NCBI GenBank assembly: GCA_964491785.1
Contig: CAZBGS010000001.1
Span: 348,462-412,461, forward strand
DNA from: RZZS01 sp964491785
Lineage (GTDB): Bacteria; Pseudomonadota; Alphaproteobacteria; Micavibrionales; Micavibrionaceae
Direction: 5' to 3'
DNA: 64,000 bases
The notes beneath the pieces were generated by a model. That model was not told the origin of the DNA, did no database searches, and saw only the letters and a list, made by a program, of their open reading frames with translations. The number at the start of each line of letters is the position of its first letter. The stretch's first letter is position 1. Made by a program: the position numbers and the translations under genes. Shown piece by piece: positions 1 to 8,568 of the stretch.

Positions 1-336
1 AATACCGATGAAAAAGGAAGCCGTCAGGCCAAGTGGCTGTTCCCTTCACGTACTTCCGACAGCGGGCATCTGACGCGCCAGCGCTTTGCGCAACTGCTCA
101 AGGATCTGTCGCGCGCAGCCGGAATCGATTCCGACAAGGTCAGTCCGCATATTTTGCGGCACGCTTTTGCCACGCATCTTCTCAGCCGCGGCGCAGATTT
201 GCGCTCAGTGCAGAAAATGCTCGGACACGCCGATATTGCCACTACCCAGATCTATACGCATATCGTCGGCGACAAGCTGAAGAAGACCGTCGAGGAGAGC
301 CATCCGCTTTCCAAGACAGGAACCGACAGAAAATAG
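1..336 (+). CDS. xerD: Tyrosine recombinase XerD, C-terminal part (5' end outside window)
   Basis: Reading frame 1 is open from the first base to TAG at 334-336, giving 111 residues of the catalytic domain of a XerC/D-type site-specific recombinase, which resolves chromosome dimers at dif. Visible active-site motifs are HILRH (residues 50-54, the HxxR box), LGHAD (second histidine) and the nucleophile tyrosine in TQIYTHI. The ending after the tyrosine is the usual short tail. XerD rather than XerC is inferred from accA following directly, an arrangement common in Alphaproteobacteria; the fragment alone does not separate the two. The gene is cut by the window edge, not broken. Confidence 0.85.
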   Translation, partial: NTDEKGSRQAKWLFPSRTSDSGHLTRQRFAQLLKDLSRAAGIDSDKVSPHILRHAFATHLLSRGADLRSVQKMLGHADIATTQIYTHIVGDKLKKTVEESHPLSKTGTDRK

Positions 337-379
337 TCATTCATATCATCCGTTATGGATAACAGATTTACTTTGGAAA

Positions 380-404
380 GGGAGGTTTTGTTTGATAACC
401 TCCC
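380..404 (+). other. Hairpin between xerD and accA
   Basis: An 8-bp perfect inverted repeat (GGGAGGTT at 380-387, AACCTCCC at 397-404) with a 9-base loop lies between the xerD stop and the accA start. No T-run follows, so it is not a standard intrinsic terminator. It may protect an RNA end or act as a weak terminator. Confidence 0.35.
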
Positions 405-447
405 TGTCTGTTATGAGTAGAGTAAAATCGTTGCGGAAAAGCATTAA

Positions 448-1395
448 ATGAGCCAACTGGATTTCGAAAAGCCTATTCTGGAGCTTGAGGGAAAGATCAC
501 CGAACTGCGGAATGTCAGCAGTTCTGGAGATGTGAACATCGCCGAGGAAATCAGCCGCATGCAAGTAAAGGCTGATCGTCTGCTGCGTCAGACTTACAGC
601 AAACTTTCACCTTCCCAAAAAGTTCAGGTGGCAAGGCATCAAAGCCGTCCTCATTTTCTGGATTACGTAAGCAGTCTATTTTCTGATTTTACGCCGCTGG
701 CTGGCGATCGTTTATATGCCGAGGATCCGGCGTTGCTTGGCGGTCTGGCGCGTTTCCAAGGCGTTTCCTGCATCGTTATGGGCCATGAAAAAGGAAACGA
801 TACCAGCAGCCGTATCCGACATAATTTCGGCATGGCCAGACCTGAAGGATACCGCAAGGCGCAAAGACTGATGGAGATGGCCGATCATTTTCAGCTTCCC
901 GTTATCGCCCTAGTCGATACCGCAGGCGCCTACCCCGGCGTCGGAGCCGAGGAAAGAGGACAATCGGAAGCGATCGCCAAGTCAATCGAAACCTGCCTGC
1001 ATGTAGGCACACCATTTATCACCGTAATTATAGGTGAAGGCGGATCAGGCGGGGCAATCGCCATATCTGTGGCCGACCGGATTTATATGCTTGAACATTC
1101 GATTTACTCCGTGATCTCGCCGGAAGGATGCGCCTCGATTCTATGGCGCAGCGCGTCGCAAGCAAATGAAGCGGCTACCGCTCTCAAACTTACCGCGCAG
1201 GATCTTGAGAAGCTCGGCCTGATCGACGGAATAATCGAGGAGCCTCTGGGCGGCGCACACAGAAGCCGGAATGAAACAATTCAAAGAACGGGAGCAAGGA
1301 TAGAAACAGCGCTTAAGGAATTGTCGCCGTGGGATCCCGGCCAGATCAAAAGCGAGCGGAAAAAGAAGTTCCTTGCAATGGGAAGAGCATTATAA
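448..1395 (+). CDS. accA: Acetyl-CoA carboxylase carboxyltransferase subunit alpha
   Basis: The 315-residue protein has the usual AccA length and start (MSQLDFEKPILELEGKI). With AccD it moves the carboxyl group from carboxybiotin on AccB to acetyl-CoA to make malonyl-CoA, the committed step of fatty acid synthesis in the cytoplasm. The crotonase-fold core is clear: the stretches around LVDTAGAYPGVGAEERGQ (about residues 155-172) and GEGGSGGAIAI (about 196-206) form the acyl-CoA site and oxyanion hole. The C-terminal six bases overlap the convergent RHH gene. No accD is in the window, as is usual. Confidence 0.96.
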   Translation: MSQLDFEKPILELEGKITELRNVSSSGDVNIAEEISRMQVKADRLLRQTYSKLSPSQKVQVARHQSRPHFLDYVSSLFSDFTPLAGDRLYAEDPALLGGLARFQGVSCIVMGHEKGNDTSSRIRHNFGMARPEGYRKAQRLMEMADHFQLPVIALVDTAGAYPGVGAEERGQSEAIAKSIETCLHVGTPFITVIIGEGGSGGAIAISVADRIYMLEHSIYSVISPEGCASILWRSASQANEAATALKLTAQDLEKLGLIDGIIEEPLGGAHRSRNETIQRTGARIETALKELSPWDPGQIKSERKKKFLAMGRAL

Positions 1396-1833
1396 CGCTA
1401 CGCTTTCGCCTCCTGTGCTATCGCCCCCCATACCTGCCTTTTCCATCGAAAGATAAGAGGATCTTTGCGGTTTGCGAATTCCAGCTGCATTATCCTGGTT
1501 TGCCGCAGCGGAGTTACGGGCCAGTCTTGCACGCTCCACCATTTTCTCAAAGCGTCCGTGCCCTGCCCTGGCATGGCCTTCCTCCGTTGCCGCAGAGCGG
1601 AAATAAAGCATCAGGAAAACACGGATCGCTGCTGTCAGGGAAGAGTTGCCCCTGCGCATCGAAATAAGGGAACAGATATCATGAATAGAACAGTTTTCTC
1701 GCCGGGCTATTTCTTTCAAAGCATTCCACATTTCCAATTCCAGCCTAACCGATGTTCTTTTACCCATGACGGTAATATTTCTACTGAGAAGCGAACTTCT
1801 TGTTTCACCTTGCGAGATCCCCGAATCCTGCAT
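1390..1833 (-). CDS. Ribbon-helix-helix domain protein (RHH_4 type)
   Basis: This 147-residue protein has an RHH_4-like domain at about residues 19-78: the strand and first helix around GKRTSVRLELEMWNAL and a second helix ending AAIRVFLMLYF after a GNSSL turn. Such proteins are common in Alphaproteobacteria and presumably bind DNA as dimers; targets are unknown. The C-terminal half is basic, low in predicted structure and poorly conserved in kind. The start at 1833 has a good ribosome binding site (AAGGGGA) and a convincing promoter upstream. It converges on accA with a 6-base overlap. Confidence 0.8.
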   Translation of the reverse strand: MQDSGISQGETRSSLLSRNITVMGKRTSVRLELEMWNALKEIARRENCSIHDICSLISMRRGNSSLTAAIRVFLMLYFRSAATEEGHARAGHGRFEKMVERARLARNSAAANQDNAAGIRKPQRSSYLSMEKAGMGGDSTGGESVAL

Positions 1834-2245
1834 TTATATTCCCCTTGCCACTTTGTCGTTTTATATATTCTTATATGTACATGCCCTTATATGAGAATTT
1901 TTTACTAAAAGCAACGATTTTGGCAACTCATGGTAGGATACCCCATTGCCCTTAGCAAGCCACAACAATTATTGCGTGTTGATTTAAAGTACTGTATTTG
2001 TTGTAAAAAATACGCCAAGCCATAGTATATTAACACATTTCGATGGGCTTTATTATTTTATTATACTAAAAAAAATGCAACCTGGCTTTTGCAAAGGGCG
2101 TGCGTCCTAACGTCTTGTATAAGCTATTACTTTTATGATTCTTGCGGCAACATACAATAGTATTACTTTTAATTAAGTAGAAAATCCAACTCATGGGGTA
2201 CCAAACCAAGCTTGAAAACTTGTTTCGAAAGACATATTGGAAGAT
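1834..2245. other. AT-rich divergent intergenic region
   Basis: About 410 bases separate the divergent RHH gene and J-domain gene. It is clearly AT-rich and holds one good minus-strand promoter, listed separately. On the plus strand a TATATT at 2026-2031 and a TACAAT at 2153-2158 could be -10 boxes for the J-domain gene, but neither has a convincing -35 box. No RNA gene or repeat was recognised. Confidence 0.5.
1886..1914 (-). promoter_or_regulatory. Sigma-70 type promoter of the RHH gene
   Basis: On the minus strand TTGCTT (1914-1909) and TATAAG (1891-1886) are separated by exactly 17 bases. Transcription would start near 1879, about 45 bases before the start codon at 1833. Confidence 0.55.
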
Positions 2246-2848
2246 ATGCCAAAGGTTAAACTTAAAAGAGGATCTGCTGAATTCGACGACAATCCGGATG
2301 AGATCCGGACGACTATCCGCCATTGCGAGATGCCGGGCTGCTGCGCCGAGGCCGGATACAAAGCTCCCAAGGACAGAAGCCTTGGCGAGTATTATCACTT
2401 TTGTCTGGAACATGTGCAGGAATACAACCGCGCCTGGGATTTTTTCTCAGGGATGTCAAATATAGAGGTCGAGAGTTATATGGCCAACAGCCTGTATGGC
2501 GACAGACCGACCTGGAAGTATGGCGTCAATGGCGAGATCCACAGAATTCTTGAAGACAGGGCCTGGCAAAGCTATCACTTCCGCGAAGAAACAAAGCGGA
2601 TGGACGAAAAGTCCTTTAAAAGTCAAATAGTTCAGAACTCACCTGAACTCAAGGCAATGGAGGTCATGGGGCTGGAACCGCCGTTGACACTCAAGGAAAT
2701 CAAGGCGAAATACAAGATACTGGTCAAGCAGCATCACCCGGACTTAAACCCGGGCGACCCGGTTGCCGGCGAAACTCTTAAATCGATAAACATGGCCTAT
2801 ACCATTCTGAAGCTGGCATACGACAAATACGAGAAACTGAAAGCCTGA
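2246..2848 (+). CDS. J-domain (DnaJ-like) protein
   Basis: This roughly 200-residue protein has a C-terminal J domain with the HPD signature (VKQHHPDLNPG, about residue 165), so it should stimulate an Hsp70 (DnaK) ATPase. The N-terminal part has a Cys-rich stretch (CEMPGCCAEAGYKAPK) followed by FCLEHVQEYNRAWDFF, typical of an alphaproteobacterial family encoded beside cobS and cobT. ATG at 2246 is preferred; a TTG nine bases upstream is also in frame. cobS starts four bases after its stop, so the two are probably co-transcribed. A role in maturing the cobaltochelatase is an inference from context. Confidence 0.85.
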   Translation: MPKVKLKRGSAEFDDNPDEIRTTIRHCEMPGCCAEAGYKAPKDRSLGEYYHFCLEHVQEYNRAWDFFSGMSNIEVESYMANSLYGDRPTWKYGVNGEIHRILEDRAWQSYHFREETKRMDEKSFKSQIVQNSPELKAMEVMGLEPPLTLKEIKAKYKILVKQHHPDLNPGDPVAGETLKSINMAYTILKLAYDKYEKLKA

Positions 2849-2852
2849 AGAA

Positions 2853-3920
2853 ATGATCGAGAAACAGATCGACGAACTTGATAAAGAACGCGAACCGATG
2901 TCGTCATCGTTCGACATTACGCATATCAAGAACAAAAACCGCTACACTTCTATACCGGACGCGAAATTCAATGTGCGGGAGGTATTCGGGCTGGATACCG
3001 ACTGGGAAGTTCCCGGTTTTAGCGGGGACAACGCCAATGTTCCCGAGATCGACAAGGCCTACCACTTCGACCATGACACTACTCTGGCCATTCTCGCGGG
3101 GTTCGCCTTTAACCGCAGGGTGATCATCCAGGGTTATCACGGCACCGGCAAGTCGACCCATATCGAACAGGTGGCGGCACGTCTCAACTGGCCGTGCGTG
3201 CGGATAAATCTGGACAGTCATGTGAGCCGGATGGATCTTATCGGCAAGGACATGATCGTCCTCAAGGAAGGCAAGCAGATGACCGAGTTTCGCGAAGGTC
3301 TGCTGCCATGGTCGCTCCAGAATCCGGTGGCGCTCGTTTTCGACGAGTACGACGCCGGCAGGCCGGATGTGATGTTCGTCATCCAGAGGGTGTTGGAATC
3401 CGAAGGCCGGCTTACCCTTCTCGACCAGAACACGATCATCCGCCCTCACCCGGCCTTCCGGCTGTTCGCCACAGCGAACACCATCGGGCTAGGCGACACC
3501 AGCGGCCTTTACCACGGATCGCAGCAGATAAACCAGGCGCAGCTCGACCGCTGGAACATCATGGCCACGCTCAACTATCTGTCGCATGAGGACGAGACCT
3601 CTATCATGCTGCGGAAAGTTCCCGCTTTCGATACTCCGGAAGGGAGAACCGATATCGCGCGGATGGTCAGCTTCGCGGATCTGACGAGGCAGGGATTCAT
3701 CAACGGCGACCTTTCAACGCTGATGTCGCCAAGGACGGTGCTTACCTGGGCGGAGAACACGATAATATTCGCCGACCGGGAACTGGCGTTCCGTCTGACA
3801 TTCCTGAACAAATGCGACGAGATGGAGAGATCGATAGTCGCCGAATACTACCAGCGCTGCTTTGGAATAGAGCTGCCGGAACATTTTATTAAAACGCAAA
3901 GGGCTGTGCCGGGAACATGA
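2853..3920 (+). CDS. cobS: Aerobic cobaltochelatase subunit CobS (AAA+ ATPase)
   Basis: The 355-residue protein is an AAA+ ATPase of the MoxR/CbbQ-like group. Walker A is GYHGTGKST (about residue 94) and Walker B is ALVFDEYDAG (about 160); the sensor region FRLFATANTIGLGD follows. With CobT it forms the ATPase complex that helps CobN insert cobalt into hydrogenobyrinate diamide in aerobic cobalamin synthesis. CobN is not in the window, and alphaproteobacteria without full B12 synthesis sometimes keep cobS and cobT, so the true substrate is uncertain. Length and start fit the family; a second in-frame ATG lies 45 bases in. Confidence 0.92.
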   Translation: MIEKQIDELDKEREPMSSSFDITHIKNKNRYTSIPDAKFNVREVFGLDTDWEVPGFSGDNANVPEIDKAYHFDHDTTLAILAGFAFNRRVIIQGYHGTGKSTHIEQVAARLNWPCVRINLDSHVSRMDLIGKDMIVLKEGKQMTEFREGLLPWSLQNPVALVFDEYDAGRPDVMFVIQRVLESEGRLTLLDQNTIIRPHPAFRLFATANTIGLGDTSGLYHGSQQINQAQLDRWNIMATLNYLSHEDETSIMLRKVPAFDTPEGRTDIARMVSFADLTRQGFINGDLSTLMSPRTVLTWAENTIIFADRELAFRLTFLNKCDEMERSIVAEYYQRCFGIELPEHFIKTQRAVPGT

Positions 3921-3988
3921 TTATTCCCTCTGGCGGGAAGCGATCACCCCCACCCTGAACCGTAGCCCTCAGGGAGAAGGCAAACTAG

Positions 3989-5839
3989 ATGGGCAAGGAT
4001 AGCGGAAGCGATGAATTCAAGACTGCCACGGCATCGGTGTTCAGAGCGCTTTCACGGCTGAGGGATATCGAGGTTGATTACAGCGCTTCGGCCAGGGCCG
4101 GGGAGCAACAGACCGGCGAGGACAGGGCCACACTGCCTCTCCCCGCCCCGCGCCTTTCGCCAAACGAGGTCGGAGTTGTCCGGGGGAGTTCGGATATCAA
4201 GGCGCTGCGCCTTCGATACCATGACTTCAAACTTCATAAAAAGCTGGCTCCGGAAGACGGCGAAGCGAGAACGGCGCTGGAGGCGATGGAACAGGCCAGA
4301 TGCGAGGCGCTCGGGGCCAGGCTTATGGCCGGGGTGGAGCGGAACATCTCCGATCTGTATGAAACCAGACTTGAGAGATACGGTTATGATCGGGCAGGAG
4401 GCAGGGAGGAAATACCGCTTGCGGAAGCCCTGCATGTGCTGACGTGGCTTTCGCTCGGCGGACGCGAGGCCGGGCCGGGGATGAAGCGGGTCAGAGATCT
4501 CTGGCAGCCGTGGGTTTCCGAAAAGCTTGAAGGCGAAAGTCTGGAGGTTCTGTCCGGTTACGCCCACGATCAAAGCGGGTTCGCGCGCATGGCCAAGAAG
4601 CTGCTCGGCAGGATGGAACTCAAAGCCGGGGGCGAGGAAGAGAGCGAGGCGCGGGACAAGCAGGACAGCCTCGATCAGGAGACGGCCGGCGATAACGGCG
4701 ATTCCCAGTCGATGGAAGCCGTGGCCGGAGAGCCGAGCCTTGAGGACGAGAGCGACCAGGCCGAAGCCCCCGCCCCGGATCAGAGCAGCGTTGAGGTCAG
4801 CGAGGGCGAGACCGAGGGCGAAGCGCAGGACGGAGCGGTTCCCGGAGCGCCTGATTTCGAGAGGCCGGAAGGTTTTATTCCCGGCCCCGAGGGGCTGTAT
4901 CATGTATACACCACGAAATTCGACGAGGTGATCAACGCGAACCGGCTCGCGGAGCCGGAGGAGTTACGGGCGCTGCGCCAGACGCTCGATGGCCAACTGG
5001 CGCATGTTCAGGGGATCGTCAGCAAGCTCGCCAACAAGCTGCAACGCCGCCTGATGGCGAAGCAGCAGCGTTCATGGCTGTTCGACCTGGAGGAAGGGGT
5101 TCTGGACACTTCGAAGCTTTCGCGGGTGATCGCCAATCCCAATGTTTCCCTTACCTACAAGATGGAGGCCGAGACCAGGTTCCGGGATACGGTGGTGACA
5201 CTGCTTATCGACAATTCCGGATCGATGCGCGGCAGGCCGATCACGATCGCGGCGATATGCACCGATATCCTGGCCAGGACGCTGGAGCGGGCCGGAGTGA
5301 AGGTCGAGATTCTCGGCTTTACCACCAGCGAGTGGAAGGGAGGGAAATCGAGGCAGCTCTGGACGGAGAACGGGCGGCCCGCAAGGCCGGGGAGGCTCAA
5401 CGACCTGCGGCATATCATCTACAAATCCGCGGACGAGCCGTGGAGGAGGACGCGGAAAAATCTCGGTCTGATGCTGAAAGAGGGGATACTCAAAGAGAAC
5501 ATCGACGGCGAGGCGCTCGCCTGGGCGTATAACCGTCTGGCAAGGAGGCAGGAGCAACGCAAGATACTGATGGTAATCTCCGACGGAGCGCCGGTGGACG
5601 ATTCAACTCTTTCGGTAAATCCTTCCAATATTCTGGAGCGCGATCTTAAAAGCATCATTAAATGGATCGAGACGAAATCGAAAGTGGAGATGACGGCCAT
5701 CGGTATCGGTCACGACGTCACCCGCTATTACAGCAAGTCGATAACCATCACTGACGCAGAGGCGCTGGCTGAGGCGCTGATCTACCAACTAGAGAGGTTG
5801 CTGGATGAGAGCGGGGCAAGATCTCAGCGCAGGCGGTAA
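3989..5839 (+). CDS. cobT: Cobaltochelatase subunit CobT (VWA domain)
   Basis: The 616-residue protein has the CobT plan: an N-terminal helical part, an acidic low-complexity middle (about residues 210-290, rich in Glu, Asp and Ala), and a C-terminal von Willebrand A domain. The metal-ion site is visible as LLIDNSGSMRG (about residue 405), with a later ILMVISDGAPVDD strand. CobT works with the CobS ATPase beside it. The start has a strong ribosome binding site, GGGAGAAGG, 9 bases upstream. The 68-base gap after cobS contains a degenerate copy of a C-rich repeat seen elsewhere in the window. Confidence 0.92.
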   Translation: MGKDSGSDEFKTATASVFRALSRLRDIEVDYSASARAGEQQTGEDRATLPLPAPRLSPNEVGVVRGSSDIKALRLRYHDFKLHKKLAPEDGEARTALEAMEQARCEALGARLMAGVERNISDLYETRLERYGYDRAGGREEIPLAEALHVLTWLSLGGREAGPGMKRVRDLWQPWVSEKLEGESLEVLSGYAHDQSGFARMAKKLLGRMELKAGGEEESEARDKQDSLDQETAGDNGDSQSMEAVAGEPSLEDESDQAEAPAPDQSSVEVSEGETEGEAQDGAVPGAPDFERPEGFIPGPEGLYHVYTTKFDEVINANRLAEPEELRALRQTLDGQLAHVQGIVSKLANKLQRRLMAKQQRSWLFDLEEGVLDTSKLSRVIANPNVSLTYKMEAETRFRDTVVTLLIDNSGSMRGRPITIAAICTDILARTLERAGVKVEILGFTTSEWKGGKSRQLWTENGRPARPGRLNDLRHIIYKSADEPWRRTRKNLGLMLKEGILKENIDGEALAWAYNRLARRQEQRKILMVISDGAPVDDSTLSVNPSNILERDLKSIIKWIETKSKVEMTAIGIGHDVTRYYSKSITITDAEALAEALIYQLERLLDESGARSQRRR

Positions 5840-5899
5840 AAGTTATTCCGGCTTCTTAACTCTTGCACGGCCTGGCCTATCCGTTCTAGAAATCAGGTC

Positions 5900-7348
5900 A
5901 TGAGCAAGCAGATATACAAACCCAAACCCGTTAGCGGTTTTCCCGAGTGGCTTCCTGAAGTGCGGCTGGTCGAGCAGCGCTGGATGGATCATATTCGGGC
6001 GATTTTTGAAAGCTACGGCTTTTGTTCGATCGAGACGCCTAGCGTCGAGGAACTTGAAGTCATCAATGCCAAGGGCGGCGATGCCGACAAGGAGATTTAT
6101 GTAATAGAACGGCTCCATAAGGAAGAGGGAGACAAGGAGGCGAGGCTCGCCCTGCACTTCGACCAGACGGTGCCGCTCGCGCGCTATGTGGCGCAGCACC
6201 TCAACGATCTGGTCTTTCCGTTCAAGCGTTACCAGATGCAGAAAGTCTGGCGCGGCGAAAGGCCGCAGGCCGGGCGGTTCCGCGAGTTCTACCAGTGCGA
6301 TATCGACGTGATCAATATCGACTCTCTGCCCCTGCATTTCGACGCGGAAATGCCCGCGATAATCTGGGAGATTCTAAGTTCTCTTCCGGGGATGGAGGGG
6401 GAGAAGATCCAGCTCAGGATCAGTAACAGGAAGATATTGATGGGTTTGCTTGAAGCACTGGGCATTAATGCTGATAAAACCGAGTATATCACCGAGGCGC
6501 TCAGGGCCGTTGATAAATACGAGAAACAAGGCGAGGAATTTGTAAGAGATTCCATCGTCAAGCTTTCTCTCCGGCTGCAATACGGCAAAGAACAAGGCGA
6601 GCGCATAGCGAATGCGCTTTTAGATCTGGCTAAAATTAAAGTTTCCCATGCAAATGAATTAAAGGAATGCATGAAAACAATCATCAATCGTCATTCCGGC
6701 GAAAACCGGAATCCATCTGCAGGCGACGTGGCAGATTCAAAATGGGCCCCGGCTTCCGCCGGGGTGACGGGTTTGTTCGAACAGGGAACAGATGAACTTT
6801 CATTCATTCTCAACCAACTCTCGCACCTTCCGGAAGGGGCTGTTGTTGCCGATCTGTCGATTGTTCGGGGGCTGGATTATTACACCGGGACGGTTTACGA
6901 GACTGTGTTCGTTGACGATCCGGGGTATGGATCTATCTGTTCGGGGGGGAGGTATGACGATCTGGCCAGCGGCTATATCAACAAGGCTCTGCCCGGCGTC
7001 GGGATTTCGATCGGGTTTTCCAGGCTGTTCGACCGGCTGCGCCAGCAGGGCAAATTGCCGGTGAAGGCATGCACGCCAGCAGACATTCTGATGGTGCTTC
7101 CGGGCGAGGAACAGCGCGACGAAGCTTCAGAGGCCGCCAGGATTTTGCGGGGCCGCGGCTTTAAGGTCGAGCTGTACCACGCGCCGCAAAAACTGAAGAA
7201 ACAGATGTCCTATGCCGAGAGAAAGGGGATACCCTATGTGTGGTTCCCGCCTTTCGAAAGCGGGCAGGCGCATGAAGTCAAGAACATGGCGAGCGGGAAT
7301 CAGACCCGCGCCGAACCGCAGAACTGGAGGCCCGATGGCGAAGAATAG
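5900..7348 (+). CDS. hisS: Histidine--tRNA ligase, with in-frame palindromic insert
   Basis: This class II synthetase charges tRNA-His. Motif 2 is around VWRGERPQAGRFREFYQC, the histidine-specific stretch is VRGLDYYTGTVYE, and motif 3 includes GVGISIGFSRL; the C-terminal anticodon-binding domain follows. At 482 residues it is longer than many bacterial HisRS, partly because codons 264-290 are made by a double palindromic repeat. The peptide (RHSGENRNPSAGD to PASAGVTG) is unlike any HisRS sequence, and the frame stays open across it. It lies in the helical insertion region between motifs 2 and 3, so activity is probably kept. The downstream secreted-protein gene overlaps the 3' end by 14 bases. 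Confidence 0.95.
   Translation: MSKQIYKPKPVSGFPEWLPEVRLVEQRWMDHIRAIFESYGFCSIETPSVEELEVINAKGGDADKEIYVIERLHKEEGDKEARLALHFDQTVPLARYVAQHLNDLVFPFKRYQMQKVWRGERPQAGRFREFYQCDIDVINIDSLPLHFDAEMPAIIWEILSSLPGMEGEKIQLRISNRKILMGLLEALGINADKTEYITEALRAVDKYEKQGEEFVRDSIVKLSLRLQYGKEQGERIANALLDLAKIKVSHANELKECMKTIINRHSGENRNPSAGDVADSKWAPASAGVTGLFEQGTDELSFILNQLSHLPEGAVVADLSIVRGLDYYTGTVYETVFVDDPGYGSICSGGRYDDLASGYINKALPGVGISIGFSRLFDRLRQQGKLPVKACTPADILMVLPGEEQRDEASEAARILRGRGFKVELYHAPQKLKKQMSYAERKGIPYVWFPPFESGQAHEVKNMASGNQTRAEPQNWRPDGEE
6689..6770 (+). repeat. Palindromic repeat inserted in hisS
   Basis: Two hairpins in series: ATTCCGGC/ACCGGAAT type at 6693-6712 and GCCCCGGC/GCCGGGGT type at 6746-6766, followed by GACGGG. 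The unit begins TCATTCCGGCGAAAACCGGA and matches the intergenic repeats at 33618-33645 and 39147-39174 in reverse orientation. It resembles in habit the Rickettsia palindromic elements, which also sit inside genes. Confidence 0.8.
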
Positions 7349-7916
7349 GTTTTTCCCGTTAATCGGCCTGTGCTTGCTTTTGAGCGCACAGAGCGCGCAT
7401 GCCGAGCCTTTTACCCTTGCGCCGACGGGATGCGATTTTCAGATCACCTTCCCCGAGAAGCCTTACAGAAGCGAAAAATGCGACGAGGTTGGCGCCAGAT
7501 GTTATGCGGTCAATAATTTTACCAGGGTTTTCGATCTTCATACGACGGTCAATTTCCGGATTACCTGCAACCCTTCGCCCGAGGGAGCGCTGGAGCGTTA
7601 TAGCGGCGAGACGCTGAAGACCGTACTGAAAGGCATGATCGATAATAATACCATTACCGAATACGACCTTCACTTCAACGAGTCGGAAAAGACCAAACTC
7701 GCATCTCTGACCGGGACGGGAAAAGTCGGTTTGACGCCGATGATCTACACGGCTCAGATATGGGTCGGGCCGAATTCCCTGTTTACGATGGAAGGGGAAC
7801 TGATCGGCAAGGGCAGCACCGAAGCCGACGACCTTTTTGCCGGGATCATTTCCAGCATCAGGACGAAGGAAGCGGAGAAAGACGCCAGCGAGGCCGAGGC
7901 GAAGCCTGAGGAATAG
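7335..7916 (+). CDS. Secreted protein of unknown function
   Basis: I do not recognise a named family. The ATG at 7335 is preceded by GGAGG and gives a clean signal peptide (positive start, FFPLIGLCLLLSAQ core, AHA-E cleavage site), so the mature protein of about 170 residues should be periplasmic. Four cysteines lie early in the mature part (CDF, KCDEVGARC, ITC), which could form disulphides. The C-terminal end is Glu/Ala-rich. A frame upstream remains open inside hisS, but the signal peptide fixes the start. It overlaps the hisS end by 14 bases and is probably translated from the same mRNA. Confidence 0.75.
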   Translation: MAKNRFFPLIGLCLLLSAQSAHAEPFTLAPTGCDFQITFPEKPYRSEKCDEVGARCYAVNNFTRVFDLHTTVNFRITCNPSPEGALERYSGETLKTVLKGMIDNNTITEYDLHFNESEKTKLASLTGTGKVGLTPMIYTAQIWVGPNSLFTMEGELIGKGSTEADDLFAGIISSIRTKEAEKDASEAEAKPEE

Positions 7917-7943
7917 AAACAGCTGACAAGCCTTGATGGTCGA

Positions 7944-8363
7944 TTAACCGCCATGAGGGCATCCGGCGGCGCTTCTTATTGCTTCCACCATTGAGTAGAA
8001 GCCGCTGCGGCGGTTGGGAGAAAGGTGCTGTTCGAGGCCAAGGGAGCGGAAAGTTTCCGCGATATCCAGATCGCGGACTTCCTCAATCTTCCGGCCATTG
8101 AAGGCGATCATCAGAACGGCTATCAGGCCGCGGACGATGTGCGCATCGCTGTCGGCGACAAGGCTGAAGCGTCCTTTTTCAATCCCGGCCACCATCCAGA
8201 CCTTCGACACGCAGCCGCGAACCTCGCTCGAGTCTGTTTTCAGGGATTCATCCATTGCCGGAAGCTTCCTGCCGAGATCAATCAGGTATCGGTAACGGTC
8301 TTCCCAGTTGTCAAACAGCTCAAAATTTTCCTTTAGCTCTTCCAGGCTGATAATATCGGACAT
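7944..8363 (-). CDS. sufE: SufE family cysteine desulfurase-associated sulfur acceptor
   Basis: The 139-residue protein matches SufE in length and layout. The catalytic cysteine is C51 in EVRGCVSKVW, on the loop that accepts persulfide sulfur from the desulfurase SufS and passes it to SufB for Fe-S cluster assembly. The conserved C-terminal part with LGLEQHLSPNRRSGFYSMV is present. The suf operon itself is not in this window, so this is an orphan sufE as is common in Alphaproteobacteria. It is divergent from clpX and ends about 30 bases from the convergent secreted-protein gene. Confidence 0.92.
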   Translation of the reverse strand: MSDIISLEELKENFELFDNWEDRYRYLIDLGRKLPAMDESLKTDSSEVRGCVSKVWMVAGIEKGRFSLVADSDAHIVRGLIAVLMIAFNGRKIEEVRDLDIAETFRSLGLEQHLSPNRRSGFYSMVEAIRSAAGCPHGG

Positions 8364-8568
8364 TATTCACTGTTCCTTAATATTTAAAGGCTTAGATAGG
8401 ATATAGATTGCCTTTGGGCAATATGATCTTGCATTATCCTGCATAAGGTCTATTTGCATTTTTTGGCAGGAAGCATAGTATCAGAATTAAGCACTTGCAC
8501 GTAAGGCCGGTGCTTGGCAGATTGGGGATTGAGAAGAATCAAAGGTAGTTCAAGCGGGAAAAGAGTAG

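Noticed and set aside
2066..2413. A 115-codon minus-strand frame before the J-domain gene
   Set aside because: It overlaps the start of the J-domain gene and shows no family features or ribosome binding site.
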